A stretch of DNA of 64,000 bases from Neorhizobium alkalisoli (GCF_007829835.1 NZ_VIWP01000004.1:372001-436000); one strand, 5' to 3'. Shown: positions 19,320 to 28,942, counted from the first letter of the stretch. Numbers and translations: made by a program. The notes: generated by a model from the letters alone, not told the origin.

Positions 19320-19877
19320 ATGCTGAAATCCGCAATCCGCGCGATCACGGTCGCTGCTGCCATCTCCGCCACTGCTGCCGGCGCCTATGCCGCCAATCCG
19401 AAAGTCGGTGGCGCTCCGATGTATGCCAACAAGAACATCATCGAAAATGCCGTGAACTCCAAGGATCACACGACGCTCGTCGCCGCCGTCAAGGCTGCGG
19501 GCCTGGTCGATACCCTGCAGGGCAAGGGACCGTTCACGGTCTTCGCACCGACCAATGAAGCTTTTGCCGCCCTGCCCAAGGGCACCGTCGAAACCTTGCT
19601 GAAGCCGGAAAACAAGGCGCAGCTGACCAAGATTCTGACCTGCCACGTCGTCGCGGCCGATGCCATGTCGAAGACCATCGAGAAGATGATCAAGGACGAC
19701 AAGGGTACCCATGACGTCAAGACGGTCGGTGGCTGCATTCTGAAGGCCAAGGAAAGCATGGGCAAGATCACCCTCACCGATGAAACCGGCGGCGTGGCGC
19801 ATGTGACGATCGCCGACGTCAAGCAGTCGAACGGCGTCATTCATGTCATCGACAAGGTTCTTCTGCCGAAAATGTAA
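19320..19877 (+). CDS. Secreted fasciclin (FAS1) domain protein
   Basis: Exported protein of 185 residues. A signal peptide (about 1-23, cleaved after GAYA) precedes one FAS1 domain with the H1 motif GPFTVFAPTNEAFAAL and a C-terminal SNGVIHVIDKVLLP, both diagnostic. ATG 19320 follows GAGGAAGAG. FAS1 proteins mediate adhesion; rhizobial homologues (Nex18/Fas-like) have been linked to symbiosis and stress. The role here is inferred only from the family. Confidence 0.92.
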   Translation: MLKSAIRAITVAAAISATAAGAYAANPKVGGAPMYANKNIIENAVNSKDHTTLVAAVKAAGLVDTLQGKGPFTVFAPTNEAFAALPKGTVETLLKPENKAQLTKILTCHVVAADAMSKTIEKMIKDDKGTHDVKTVGGCILKAKESMGKITLTDETGGVAHVTIADVKQSNGVIHVIDKVLLPKM

Positions 19878-19912
19878 GGGCGACGCCCCACAACAATAAC
19901 CGCCCTTACAAT

Positions 19913-19953
19913 GATCCGGTCGCTCATCGCCCTTGAGTGACCGGATCTCTTTT
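19913..19953 (+). terminator. Intrinsic terminator after the fasciclin gene
   Basis: GATCCGGTCGCTCA-TCGCCCT-TGAGTGACCGGATC is a 14-bp stem (one G-U pair) followed by TCTTTT. It separates the fasciclin gene from the convergent engB. Confidence 0.85.
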
Positions 19954-20615
19954 CAGTTCGTCTGATAGCCGACCGTTTCGACGATCGCCTGGCGCAACTC
20001 GTCGAGGCCGGCACCCTTTTCCGACGAGGTCGAGAGCACGACCGGATAGGCGGCAGGCCGCTTGCGGATTTTTTCCAGCGTCTCGGCCACGAGCTTCGGC
20101 ACGGCCGGATCCTTGATCTTGTCGGTCTTGGTCAGAACCAGCTGATAGGAAACGGCCGCCTTGTCGAGCAAGTCCAGAACTTCCTCGTCGTTCTTCTTCA
20201 CGCCATGCCGGCTGTCGATCAGCACATAGACGCGCTTCAGCGTCGCGCGGCCGCGCAGATAGTCGAAGACGAGCTTCGTCCAGGCATCGACATTTTCCTT
20301 CGGCGCCTTGGCGTAGCCGTAACCAGGCATGTCGACCAGCGCCATCGGCGGCAAGTCCTTGCCTTCGCCGGAATAACCGTCCGGAACGAAATAGTTGAGC
20401 TCCTGCGTTCGGCCCGGCGTGTTGGATGTGCGGGCAAGCCCCTTGTGGCCAACCAACGCATTGATCAGCGACGACTTACCGACATTCGAGCGGCCGGCGA
20501 AAGCCACTTCGAGGGGGCCTTCCGGCGGCAAGAATTTCATCGACGGAACGCCGCGGATAAAGATCCAGGGGCGGCCGAACAGCGGCTTGTCGTCCATGTT
20601 CTTGTCTGCGGGCAT
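19953..20615 (-). CDS. engB: Ribosome-biogenesis GTPase EngB/YsxC
   Basis: Essential TRAFAC GTPase that assists late assembly of the large ribosomal subunit. G motifs are intact: GRSNVGKSS (41-49), the G2 Thr in [16 protein letters not shown], and TKTDK. The C-terminal [13 protein letters not shown] is the G5 region. The length of 220 residues is normal for alphaproteobacteria. It lies downstream of yidC on the same strand, with a RIME repeat and the yidC terminator between them. Confidence 0.96.
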   Translation of the reverse strand: MPADKNMDDKPLFGRPWIFIRGVPSMKFLPPEGPLEVAFAGRSNVGKSSLINALVGHKGLARTSNTPGRTQELNYFVPDGYSGEGKDLPPMALVDMPGYGYAKAPKENVDAWTKLVFDYLRGRATLKRVYVLIDSRHGVKKNDEEVLDLLDKAAVSYQLVLTKTDKIKDPAVPKLVAETLEKIRKRPAAYPVVLSTSSEKGAGLDELRQAIVETVGYQTN

Positions 20616-20686
20616 GATGTCGTCGTCCTGTTACGTCTGGAAAGGCAGGGATTCGGGGTTTTGGCCGATAATGTCAAGCGGACGAT

Positions 20687-20827
20687 TGCCCCTCACCCTA
20701 GCCCTCTCCCCGCAGGCGGGGAGAGGGGACCTGCCTCATTCGGCATCCAAGGGGTGTGGGGAGGGGACGGCATATCCCTTCGCCCCGTCAGAACGGGGAG
20801 AAGGTGGCGGCAGCCGGATGAGGGGCA
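20687..20827. repeat. RIME-type intergenic palindromic repeat, copy 2
   Basis: A 141-bp relative of the repeat at 2344-2474: the same TGCCCCTCACCCTA...GGATGAGGGGCA ends, the same inner CTCTCCCCGC...GCGGGGAGAG and CCCCGTCAGAACGGGGAGAAG palindromes, but with a slightly longer middle. It sits between yidC and engB. Confidence 0.8.
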
Positions 20828-20847
20828 ATCTTCAATGTCTTAAATGA

Positions 20848-20872
20848 AAAACCCCGCCGAAGCGGGGTTTTG
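20848..20872 (-). terminator. Intrinsic terminator of the rpmH-rnpA-yidC operon
   Basis: On the minus strand AAAACCCCGC-TTCG-GCGGGGTTTTT is a perfect stem with a stable UUCG-type tetraloop ending in a T-run, a few bases after the yidC stop. Confidence 0.88.
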
Positions 20873-20876
20873 AAGA

Positions 20877-22694
20877 TCATTTTGTCGCCGCGGGCTTTCG
20901 CTTGAATACGCCCTTCAGGTTGTCGAACAGCTCGATCTTGGCGCCGTGGCGCTTCATGATGATCGCCTGCTGGGTGACGGACAGCGTGTTGTTCCAGGCC
21001 CAGTAGATGACGAGGCCGGCCGGGAAGGATGCCAGCATGTAAGTGAAGATCAGCGGCATCCAGGTGAAGATGGCGGCCTGGGTCGGATCCGGCGGCGTCG
21101 GGTTCATGCGCATCTGTAGGAACATCGTGATGCCCATGACGATCGGCCACACGCCGATCAGCATGAAATGCGGCACGTCGTAAGGCAAGAGGCCGAACAG
21201 GTTGAACAGCGATGTTGGGTCCGGCGCAGAAAGGTCCTGGATCCAGCCGAAGAAAGGCGCATGACGCATTTCGATCGTCGTGTAGATGACCTTGTAGAGC
21301 GAGAAGAAGATCGGGATCTGCAGGACCACGGGCCAGCAGCCGGCGATCGGGTTGATCTTCTCTTCCTTGTAGAGCGCCATCATGGCCTGCTGCAGGGCCA
21401 TGCGGTCGTCGCCGTGCTTGGCCTTCAGCTCTTCCATCTTCGGCTGCATGCGCTTCATGTTCGCCATCGACTTGTACTGCTTGCTGGCGAGCGGGAAGAA
21501 CACGAGCTTGACGACGACGGTGGTCAGCAGGATCGCAACACCGAAATTGCCGACGTGACGGAAGAAGAAGTCCATCAGTTTGAACATCGGCTTGGTGATG
21601 AAGTAGAACCAGCCCCAGTCGATCATCAGGTCGAAATGCGGGATGGAATACTGATCGACATAGGCATCGATCAGCGGCACTTCCTTGGCGCCGGCGAAAA
21701 CGAGGTTCGTCATCTCGCTCGACTGGCCGGGCTGAACGATGAAGTCGTCACCCTTGTAGTCGGCCTGGTAACGCGGCTGGCCGTCGGTGAAATGGGTGAA
21801 CCGCGACTGGTAAGGTGTCGCCTGCGGCGGCACGATCGTCGAGGCCCAGTACTTGTCGGTAATGCCGAGCCAGCCGCCGGTCGCCTTGTCGCTGGTGACG
21901 GCTTCCTTTTCGATATTCGCGTAGGTGTGTTCGCTGAGGCTGCCATCCTTGCCGGCAACGCCGAGGAAACCTTCGTGAATGACCCAGACGGCAGGCGTGA
22001 CCGGCTTGTTGTAGCGGGTCACGCGGCCATAGGAAGCGAGCGAAACCGGTGCGCCGGTCGTATTGTCGATCTTGTCGGCGACCGAAAGCATGTAGTGCTC
22101 GTCGATCGAGATCTTGCGGGTGAAGACGATGCCCTTGTCGTTCGTATAGGTCAGCGTCACCGGCGTTTCATGGGTCAGCTTCTGGCCGTCTGCGGCGGTC
22201 CAGCGCGTGCCGGGGCCGGGAACTGCGCCGCTTGCTTCGTTGCCGACATAACCGAGTTCGGTGAAATAACCGTCCTTGGTATCGGCCGGCGAGAACAGCG
22301 TGATGATCGGGCTCGAGTCGTCGACGGTCTCGTGATATTCGCGCAGCTTCAGGTCATCAAAGCGTGCGCCAACCAGATTGATGGAGCCGGAAACCGCCGG
22401 CGTGTCGATCGCGATGCGCGGCGACTTGGAAAGCGCCTGTTCGCGGGTCGCGGTCGCTTCAGCCTGGGTCTGGCCGGGCAGGTTGCCGGTCGTAACAGCC
22501 GAGTTGATGCCGTCCAGCGTCATCGGCTGGCCCTTCTTGGCGGCGTCCTGCTGCTGCGCCTGTTGCGCCTGCAGCGCTTCGTCGGCGCGCCGCTGCGCTT
22601 CCATCCTCGGGTTCATGTAGAGGAACTGCCAGGCAAGGACGATCACGACTGAAAGCGCGATCGCGATGAAGTAATTACGGTTCTTTTCCATCAT
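20877..22694 (-). CDS. yidC: Membrane protein insertase YidC
   Basis: Inserts and folds inner-membrane proteins, alone or with SecYEG. The 605 residues comprise an N-terminal anchor (about 6-23), a large periplasmic beta-sandwich domain (about 80-360), and five conserved C-terminal helices with [12 protein letters not shown] and [21 protein letters not shown]. Two adjacent ATGs (22694 and 22691) follow AGGA; the second gives the better spacing. The start overlaps the end of rnpA by 20 bases, indicating coupled translation. Confidence 0.97.
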   Translation of the reverse strand: MMEKNRNYFIAIALSVVIVLAWQFLYMNPRMEAQRRADEALQAQQAQQQDAAKKGQPMTLDGINSAVTTGNLPGQTQAEATATREQALSKSPRIAIDTPAVSGSINLVGARFDDLKLREYHETVDDSSPIITLFSPADTKDGYFTELGYVGNEASGAVPGPGTRWTAADGQKLTHETPVTLTYTNDKGIVFTRKISIDEHYMLSVADKIDNTTGAPVSLASYGRVTRYNKPVTPAVWVIHEGFLGVAGKDGSLSEHTYANIEKEAVTSDKATGGWLGITDKYWASTIVPPQATPYQSRFTHFTDGQPRYQADYKGDDFIVQPGQSSEMTNLVFAGAKEVPLIDAYVDQYSIPHFDLMIDWGWFYFITKPMFKLMDFFFRHVGNFGVAILLTTVVVKLVFFPLASKQYKSMANMKRMQPKMEELKAKHGDDRMALQQAMMALYKEEKINPIAGCWPVVLQIPIFFSLYKVIYTTIEMRHAPFFGWIQDLSAPDPTSLFNLFGLLPYDVPHFMLIGVWPIVMGITMFLQMRMNPTPPDPTQAAIFTWMPLIFTYMLASFPAGLVIYWAWNNTLSVTQQAIIMKRHGAKIELFDNLKGVFKRKPAATK

Positions 22695-23088
22695 GCTTTC
22701 CTGGAACAGGTCTCCTCGGACCGGGCTTGCGTGTGTCGGCCTTGTTCTTGATCCGCTCGACGAGCCGGGCGGTGATTTCGGCAAAGGGCGTGGTCAGCAC
22801 CTCCCGCCGCGCGACAATGACATAGTCGTGTCCGTTCTCCATTGCAAACCCGGCAGACTGCGTCACCGCGGCCTTCAGCCGGCGGCGCATGCGGTTGCGT
22901 TCCACCGCGTTGCCATGTTTCTTGGTAACGGTAAATCCGACGCGCGGAGGCTCCTCCGGCTCGTGTCTGTCGAGGACCTCAAGAAGAAAGGTCCGGCCGC
23001 GGCGGCTTTCGCCAGTGCGCACGGCAAGAAACTGCGGCCGGCTTTTCAGCCGCCCGACAGTTTTTTTGGATTTCGTTTCGATCGTCAT
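22675..23088 (-). CDS. rnpA: Ribonuclease P protein component
   Basis: Basic protein cofactor of RNase P, which matures tRNA 5' ends. The 137 residues contain the [21 protein letters not shown] motif (the RNR helix) and [11 protein letters not shown]. The N-terminal extension before [12 protein letters not shown] is Lys-rich. The gene lies 26 bp after rpmH and overlaps yidC, the conserved bacterial order. Confidence 0.96.
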   Translation of the reverse strand: MTIETKSKKTVGRLKSRPQFLAVRTGESRRGRTFLLEVLDRHEPEEPPRVGFTVTKKHGNAVERNRMRRRLKAAVTQSAGFAMENGHDYVIVARREVLTTPFAEITARLVERIKNKADTRKPGPRRPVPGKHDGKEP

Positions 23089-23114
23089 CGCCCGTTCAAT
23101 CGGGCATCTCGGCC

Positions 23115-23249
23115 TTAGGCCGAGAGACGAGCGCGGCCGCGTGCACGACGGGCAGCAAGAACCTTCTGTCCACCCTTGGTGGCCATACGGGCGCGGAATC
23201 CATGACGACGCTTGCGGACAAGCTTGGACGGTTGGTAGGTACGCTTCAT
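23115..23249 (-). CDS. rpmH: 50S ribosomal protein L34
   Basis: Forty-four residues beginning [20 protein letters not shown] and ending GRARLSA, the highly conserved L34. It is the first gene of the rpmH-rnpA-yidC operon. Confidence 0.98.
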   Translation of the reverse strand: MKRTYQPSKLVRKRRHGFRARMATKGGQKVLAARRARGRARLSA

Positions 23250-23755
23250 TTTTTTAATGCCGCGGTGTGCGGCCCTTCTTGAAGTTTGCTTCCCTTATGG
23301 GATGCAAGAGCGTTTCGGAAAAACGTTCTGCGCAAGCGACCGCACGCGTGCGAGCCGGCTGGAGCTGAACGTGCGCGGCTTATGCGGGAAGAGGGCGGAA
23401 AAGTCAATCAGGCAGCGCCGGGCATTGAGCAGTCACAACTCGCGATCAATCCGCATCGACTTTAAATAGTAAAATTTGATCATACGTATTAATGATTGTG
23501 ACAATCGGTCTGTATTTAAGGTCTCCGGCAAATGAGGGATAATAATTCGTATTTAGCTGCAGAAGCGCAATTTTGGAGACCGTTGAAAGTAATATTCGAC
23601 GATGTTTGGTAGATTTTCGCGCGCATATGCTCAGATAGATGACAATTGCTACTCAATGATTATTAACGACCGGCTGTTATTTTTAGCAATGATGAGGGGG
23701 ATTGGCTGACGCTGTCGGTTTTTCCTGTGTTTGTTGTTTGCAAAGGAATGACAGT
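23250..23755. other. 506-bp intergenic region between divergent rpmH and chemoreceptor genes
   Basis: Must contain the rpmH operon promoter and the chemoreceptor promoter. The half next to the chemoreceptor (from about 23460) is clearly A+T-richer than the surroundings. I see no gene, no RNA gene and no convincing origin-type repeat array in it. Confidence 0.6.
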
Positions 23756-25798
23756 GTGAAGATCAGAGCCAAAATAACCCTGCTTGTCGGGTCGATGAGC
23801 CTTGTTGCCTGCGTTCTGGGTGGCTTGTCGCTCTTTTCCGTAAGCAAATATAACAGTCTTGCGGATGCCTACGCCAATGTATCGGACCGCGCCTATAACG
23901 GGGAACATCTCAATCGCCTCGTGACCGCCGTTGTCATGGACGCCCGCGGTATCTATGCCGCCAAGGATACGGCAGCCGCAAAACCTTTTGGGGAAGGGGT
24001 TTTGAAGTCGCTCGGTGAGATCGAAAAGCTCATCGCCGACTGGAAGCCGAAAATTCCGGCGGGCCAGCGGGACGCGTTCGACAAGCTGACCGCCCGTTTC
24101 CAGGAGTTCAAGGCCTTCCGTTCTGAAACCGTCCGCCTTGGTCAGGTCGAAGGCCCGGAAGCAGCCAATGTGCAGGGCAACAATGACGCCAACCGCGCCA
24201 ACCGCAAGGCCTATCAGGCCGAGATTGATGGCATCGTTCAGGCTGACCAGAATGAGCTCGACGTCCTGAGCAAGGAGATCGACAATTTCGGCGACGTGAT
24301 CTTCTATGGCGTGCTGTTTGCCACGCTGGTCGGTGTCGCGGGCGGACTGGGTGCCGGCCTTTATCTCGGGCGCCGGCAGATCAGCCAGCCGATCCTCGAC
24401 CTGACGGCCTCGATGAAATCGCTGGCCGAAGGGGATTACCAGACGACGATCCCGTCTTCCGGCCGCAAGGACGAGATCGGCGACATGGCTGCCGCCGTTG
24501 AAGTCTTCAAGAAGAACGGCCTCGAAGTCGCCCGCATGAACCAGTCGGATTCGGCGATGCGCGCCAAGAGCGATGATCTTCAGTCGCGCATGTCGGCCGT
24601 GGTCGGCGCTGCCGTCGAGGGCGACTTTACCCGCCGTATCGACAAGCAATGGGGCGAAGAAAGCCTCGACCTCTTTGCTCGCAACGTCGATCAGCTGCTT
24701 TCGAGCGTCGATGGCGGCGTGTCCGAAACCCGCCGCGTCGTCCGCAGCCTCGCCGACGGCGATCTCAGCGACAGCATGCGCGGCCAGTTCAAGGGCGCAT
24801 TCGCCGAGCTGCAGGAAAACGTCAATTCCGCCATGGGGACGCTGGCCAATACGATGGCCAATGTCCGTCAGGCAACCGGCTCGATCAATGGTGGCGCCTC
24901 GGAGCTGAGTGCCGCGACCAACGATCTTTCCAAACGCACCGAACAGCAGGCTGCTGCTCTGGAAGAGACCTCTGCCGCGCTTGACCAGATCACCGCCGTT
25001 GTCCGGACCTCGACCGAACGTGCCCAGGAAGCGACCGTCATGGTGGGCGAGGCCAAGGAAAGTGCCGTCCAGTCCGGCGCCGTCGTCCGCAATGCTGTCG
25101 ATGCCATGGGCCGGATCGAGCAGGCATCTCGCGAGATCGCCCAGATCACCAATGTCATCGACGAGATCGCCTTTCAGACCAATCTTCTGGCCCTCAACGC
25201 CGGCGTCGAAGCCGCCCGTGCGGGTGAGGCCGGCAAGGGCTTTGCGGTCGTCGCGCAGGAAGTCCGTGAGCTTGCCCAACGCTCCGCAAGTGCCGCCAAG
25301 GATATCAAGGCACTGATTGCCAAGTCCGGAGACGAGGTGGCCGGTGGCGTGCAGCTGGTCCAGAAGACCGGCGAGGCCTTGAGCGATATCGAGAGCCGCG
25401 TCATCCGCATCAACGACCATATCACCTCGATCGCCACGGCATCCCGTGAGCAGGCGACGGGTCTGGCGGAGGTCAATACCGCCGTCAACCAGATGGACCA
25501 GGTAACGCAGCAAAACGCCGCCATGGTCGAGGAAACCTCGGCTGCGACGTCCAAACTCTCCGGCGAGGCCGACAATCTGTTCGAGCTCGTCTCGCATTTC
25601 CGCATCGGCAGTGACACAGGAACCTCTTCAAGCCGCCAGCCGTCCCGTCCTTCGGTGGTTTCGGCAGGCACCGGTGCGAACAGGCACGCTCCGGCAAAGA
25701 CGCCGATCCGGGCAATGGCCGGCAAGCTGGCCCGCGCATTCGGTGGTGGTCAGGCCGCTGCTGCAACGGCTGCCGACCAGGATTGGGAAGAATTCTGA
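23756..25798 (+). CDS. Methyl-accepting chemotaxis protein with C-terminal CheR-docking motif
   Basis: Transmembrane chemoreceptor of 680 residues: TM1 (about 7-28), a helical periplasmic sensor (about 30-185, four-helix-bundle type), TM2 (about 185-207), HAMP and a second HAMP-like segment, then the signalling domain with [20 protein letters not shown]. It ends in DWEEF, matching the xWxxF pentapeptide that tethers CheR methyltransferase. The GTG at 23756 is chosen because AGGA lies eight to ten bases upstream and the sequence from VKIRAK matches receptor N-termini. A strong terminator follows. Ligand unknown. Confidence 0.93.
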   Translation: MKIRAKITLLVGSMSLVACVLGGLSLFSVSKYNSLADAYANVSDRAYNGEHLNRLVTAVVMDARGIYAAKDTAAAKPFGEGVLKSLGEIEKLIADWKPKIPAGQRDAFDKLTARFQEFKAFRSETVRLGQVEGPEAANVQGNNDANRANRKAYQAEIDGIVQADQNELDVLSKEIDNFGDVIFYGVLFATLVGVAGGLGAGLYLGRRQISQPILDLTASMKSLAEGDYQTTIPSSGRKDEIGDMAAAVEVFKKNGLEVARMNQSDSAMRAKSDDLQSRMSAVVGAAVEGDFTRRIDKQWGEESLDLFARNVDQLLSSVDGGVSETRRVVRSLADGDLSDSMRGQFKGAFAELQENVNSAMGTLANTMANVRQATGSINGGASELSAATNDLSKRTEQQAAALEETSAALDQITAVVRTSTERAQEATVMVGEAKESAVQSGAVVRNAVDAMGRIEQASREIAQITNVIDEIAFQTNLLALNAGVEAARAGEAGKGFAVVAQEVRELAQRSASAAKDIKALIAKSGDEVAGGVQLVQKTGEALSDIESRVIRINDHITSIATASREQATGLAEVNTAVNQMDQVTQQNAAMVEETSAATSKLSGEADNLFELVSHFRIGSDTGTSSSRQPSRPSVVSAGTGANRHAPAKTPIRAMAGKLARAFGGGQAAAATAADQDWEEF

Positions 25799-25820
25799 TC
25801 TGAAGTATTACTGACAAGAC

Positions 25821-25857
25821 AACAGGGCGGTCCACAGATTGGGCCGCCCTGTTTTTT
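25821..25857 (+). terminator. Intrinsic terminator after the second chemoreceptor
   Basis: AACAGGGCGGTCC-ACAGATT-GGGCCGCCCTGTT (13-bp stem with one G-U pair) runs into TTTT, 22 bp after the stop codon. Confidence 0.9.
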
Positions 25858-25940
25858 GTGCGTCGCGCAAAATGCTGGCAAAAAACCGTTATCAGGCTAA
25901 TATGTGCCGAGGTTCATTGTCGCCGGCAATGAGGCGCTGG

Positions 25941-27464
25941 ATGTGCATGATGAAGTTTGCAAACCGCACGGAAGATGAGGCTGACGCTGCCGGACAGGCG
26001 GCGGCCATGGCCAATGCGGCCGCAGCATATCAGATGCCGCGCCTCTTTCGGGGGCTGTCCGGCCGGCTTCTATGGCTGACCGTCGTATTCGTCATGCTCG
26101 CCGAAATCCTGATTTTCATGCCGCTGATCGCGGGCATGCGGATGAACTGGCTGCGCGACAAGCTGGACACAGCCGCTGCTGCCGGCATCGTCATCGACGG
26201 TCTTCAGCCGGCAGAATTGCCCCGCGCAGTGCAGAACGACACTTTGCTTGCAACCGGCACCAAGGTTATCGCCCTGCGCAAGGACGGCACCTCGCGCCTT
26301 CTGGCCGCAATCGAAGTGCCGCCGCAGGTCGATGAACAATATGATCTGGCCGATACGCCGCTTCTGACCACGATGGGCGATGCGCTGGACACGCTGTTTT
26401 TCGGGGGCGGGCGCGTCATGCGCGTTTTCGGCCCCATCGGCGATAGCGACATGATCATCGAACTGGTCATGACCGACGATGCCCTGCGCAAGGACATGTT
26501 CAAATATTCGAAGATCATGTTCATCCTGTCGCTGGTAATTTCGCTGATCACGGCGATCCTGATCTTCCTTGCCATCAATCGCATGATGATCATGCCGATC
26601 CGCCGGCTCACACTCGGCATGCAACGTTTTTCCGAACAGCCGGAGGACCCGTCACGCGTCTTTGCGCCGGACAGTTCGCGCGGTGAGCTCGCCGTCGCAG
26701 GCCGGCATCTCTCCGCCATGCAGACCGAGCTGCAGCGCACCTTGAAGCAGCAGCGCAATCTCGCCGACCTCGGCCTCGCCGTCTCGAAGATCAATCACGA
26801 CATGCGCAACATTCTCGCCTCGGCGCAGCTGATGTCCGACCGCCTGACCGATGTCGAGGATCCGATGGTGCGCAGCTTCGCACCGAAACTCCTGCGCACG
26901 ATCGACCGCGCCGTCGGCTATACGAGCGAGGTCCTGGCCTATGGACAGGCATCCGAGGCTGCTCCGCGCCGCCGGCTCGTGCGGCTTGCCGATCTCTGCC
27001 TGGAAGTGCGCGAGCTGATGGCGCTCGATCCGGATGGCGGCATCGAGTTCAATGACCAGATCGCCGCCGAGCTGGAAGTGGATTGCGATAGCGAGCAGCT
27101 CTTCCGCGTCATCCACAATCTCTGCCGCAATGCGCTGCAGGCGCTGGTCTCCTTCGAACCGACGGATCGGTCGATTGCGCGGCGCATCACCGTCACGGCG
27201 CACAGGGTCGGCAGCGTCGTCAACATCGTCGTCGACGACACCGGCCCCGGCATGCCGCGCAAGGCCCGTGAGAACCTCTTCTCGGCTTTCCGCGGCTCCG
27301 CCCGCTCTGGCGGCACCGGACTTGGCCTTGTCATCGCCAGAGAGCTTGTTCTTGCCCATGGCGGCACCATTGCGCTCGTCGAAAAAGCGACGCCCGGCAC
27401 CCAGTTCCGCATCGAAATTCCCGACCGTCCGGTTTCCCTGGATGACTACCGGGTTCGGGCATGA
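25941..27464 (+). CDS. Orphan membrane sensor histidine kinase
   Basis: Histidine kinase of 507 residues: TM1 (about 42-64), a periplasmic loop of about 120 residues, TM2 (about 191-212), HAMP, a dimerisation helix with H286 in SKINHDMRNILA, and an ATPase domain with NLCRNALQAL, DTGPGMP and GGTGLGLVIA. The H-box HDMRN is of the HWE-unlike, H-D-x-R-N subtype rather than the common H-E-x-R-T-P. ATG 25941 has GAGG seven bases upstream; ATG 25947 or 25950 are alternatives. No response regulator is adjacent, so its partner and signal are unknown. Confidence 0.87.
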   Translation: MCMMKFANRTEDEADAAGQAAAMANAAAAYQMPRLFRGLSGRLLWLTVVFVMLAEILIFMPLIAGMRMNWLRDKLDTAAAAGIVIDGLQPAELPRAVQNDTLLATGTKVIALRKDGTSRLLAAIEVPPQVDEQYDLADTPLLTTMGDALDTLFFGGGRVMRVFGPIGDSDMIIELVMTDDALRKDMFKYSKIMFILSLVISLITAILIFLAINRMMIMPIRRLTLGMQRFSEQPEDPSRVFAPDSSRGELAVAGRHLSAMQTELQRTLKQQRNLADLGLAVSKINHDMRNILASAQLMSDRLTDVEDPMVRSFAPKLLRTIDRAVGYTSEVLAYGQASEAAPRRRLVRLADLCLEVRELMALDPDGGIEFNDQIAAELEVDCDSEQLFRVIHNLCRNALQALVSFEPTDRSIARRITVTAHRVGSVVNIVVDDTGPGMPRKARENLFSAFRGSARSGGTGLGLVIARELVLAHGGTIALVEKATPGTQFRIEIPDRPVSLDDYRVRA

Positions 27465-27536
27465 TTGAAATATCTTTTGAAATCAATGGTTTATAAAATA
27501 AATGACACTCGGGTGACATTTCTTTCGGTAAAACCG

Positions 27537-27564
27537 CTTGCAATCCTCCGCGGCACCCTTTAGA
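27537..27564 (+). promoter_or_regulatory. Candidate promoter of tRNA-Arg
   Basis: CTTGCA, a 16-base spacer and TTTAGA precede the tRNA by 35 bp. CTTG-type -35 boxes are usual for stable-RNA promoters in rhizobia. Confidence 0.5.
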
Positions 27565-27599
27565 GGATCGCCACGCAGACGGAAATGACCGTCGCAGAC

Positions 27600-27676
27600 G
27601 CACCCGTAGCTCAGCTGGATAGAGCACCAGACTACGAATCTGGGGGTCAGGAGTTCGAATCTCTTCGGGTGCGCCA
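27600..27676 (+). tRNA. tRNA-Arg (ACG)
   Basis: A 77-nt cloverleaf: acceptor GCACCCG/CGGGTGC, D arm GCTC/GAGC, anticodon stem CCAGA/TCTGG around the loop CTACGAA (anticodon ACG, read as ICG), T loop TTCGAAT, discriminator G and an encoded CCA. The A34 would be converted to inosine to read CGU, CGC and CGA. Confidence 0.97.
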
Positions 27677-27733
27677 TTTCTCTTTCTGAAAAAATCTGAA
27701 TAAATATCGGCCTCTATATGGGACGAAAGCGTC

Positions 27734-27952
27734 TCATATTGGCTCGCCGCGACGGCGTGTTGATGTTGCGAGATAACCTGCTGCCAAGATGATCGCAGCA
27801 ACCGCGATACCCGTGCTGATCACGCCCGCAGGCGTTATACGGGCGCTGGCACGTAGGTTGATGTGCTTTCCGATGCGAAGCTCGTAGTCCGCTCTGATTT
27901 CCTCCGGATGCGCGGGCACGGCCGATGATAATTCTTCCTGGATAACGGACAT
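27734..27952 (-). CDS. Small membrane protein of unknown function
   Basis: Unrecognised 72-residue protein. A charged N-terminal half (HPEEIRADYELRIGKHI) resembles an amphipathic helix; one membrane helix follows at about residues 44-63 (GVISTGIAVAAIILAAGYLA), then a basic RRRGE tail. The start is well supported by GGAGG seven bases upstream of ATG 27952. It lies between tRNA-Arg and the two glycosyltransferase-like paralogues, in A+T-richer DNA. The translated frame and ribosome-binding site are the only evidence. Confidence 0.65.
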   Translation of the reverse strand: MSVIQEELSSAVPAHPEEIRADYELRIGKHINLRASARITPAGVISTGIAVAAIILAAGYLATSTRRRGEPI

Positions 27953-28093
27953 TGCGTGCCTCCGGTTTGCATACGCATCGCTTCGCCCATAAGGGCGCGT
28001 CCGGAAAAGATATATCACTTTACGTGTGTTCGCTGAAAGTCTCCCCGCCTTAGTTCGCTGATCGGGTGGGACGCTTCGCAAAAGAGGCTTAGG

Positions 28094-28942
28094 TTAGACC
28101 ATTAGCCCGCGCACATATCGGCGCAATTCACAATCTTCGCGCGGAATCCGTTTGATACTAAACACGCCGCCTAGTGCCGACGTGCCGACATGTGGATTTC
28201 GTAGTGCCTTGAGGATGCGGCGTGCATAGATCGTTCCGGTGCCGGTTCGCACCTGATCGATTAGTTCCGTGGATATGACAAGATTGGTGCAGTAATCACA
28301 GAGCGTTATGGGCAATGCGACATCCGTGCCTTGCATCGCATAGTGCGCGGCAACCGTCGCCGTTACGACTTCTTCGCTTGGAAATCCGCATGGGCCCATT
28401 GGGAAATGATCGATGAACAGCCGGGCCATATGCGCGAAGATCTGCCTGTCATAGAACTGCCCCTCTGCCTGTCCGCCGAAATAAGCCTTCATATCGAGCG
28501 TCTTGATAAGTTTGCGGATCGGCGTCGAACTAAGGATATCCACACGAAAGAACATCCAGTCTGTAACGTGATCATAAACTTCCGTCTGGCAGGCAATGGA
28601 ATGCCGTGAGGCATATTCCGCAAGGCCCGGCTTAACCAACAATTCGTTGGAAGAAAGCAGTACGACCTTGTCGAAATCGCATCCCTGTTCCAATGCGTAC
28701 AGGAAGTTGCTGACATGCGTGTGCATCAAACCCTCGCACCAAGCGGTCTCGTAGGAACTTGGATTGACGAGTACGTTCTCCAGATCGCACTGCCTGCGGA
28801 ATTCGTCTTTGGGAGACGTCGCAACGGCCGAAACATGCACACAAATGGTCGCATCCGGGCAGAAATAGCGGATGTTCTCCAGTTGATCCCGAACGATCTC
28901 CGGCTTTTCATGAACGGGTAGGGAGATGAGAAGCTTTGCCAT
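28094..28942 (-). CDS. Putative glycosyltransferase, paralogue A (GT14-like?)
   Basis: Cytosolic 282-residue protein clearly paralogous to the next gene upstream. Both open with (L/I)SLPV-x-E-(K/R)-P-(E/D)-IVR and a CVHVSA/CIHIAA-like strand, then HxHVSNFL, an acidic (N/D)ELL strand and a conserved Gly-Gly-Gln-x-Glu-Gly-Gln-Phe motif. The opening strand followed by a VHV strand and a L-L-S-x-(D/N)-E-L-L segment vaguely resembles core-2/I-branching (GT14) transferases; that is inference, not recognition. ATG 28942 has AGG eight bases upstream. G+C is visibly below the flanking core genes, which suggests acquisition. Confidence 0.6.
   Translation of the reverse strand: MAKLLISLPVHEKPEIVRDQLENIRYFCPDATICVHVSAVATSPKDEFRRQCDLENVLVNPSSYETAWCEGLMHTHVSNFLYALEQGCDFDKVVLLSSNELLVKPGLAEYASRHSIACQTEVYDHVTDWMFFRVDILSSTPIRKLIKTLDMKAYFGGQAEGQFYDRQIFAHMARLFIDHFPMGPCGFPSEEVVTATVAAHYAMQGTDVALPITLCDYCTNLVISTELIDQVRTGTGTIYARRILKALRNPHVGTSALGGVFSIKRIPREDCELRRYVRGLMV

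Noticed and set aside
23250..23755. Possible replication origin next to rpmH
   Set aside because: No dnaA or parAB gene and no cluster of DnaA boxes was seen; in rhizobia rpmH is not at the origin.
23663..25597. A 644-codon open frame antisense to the second chemoreceptor
   Set aside because: The sense strand encodes a complete chemoreceptor; the antisense product is a composition artefact.
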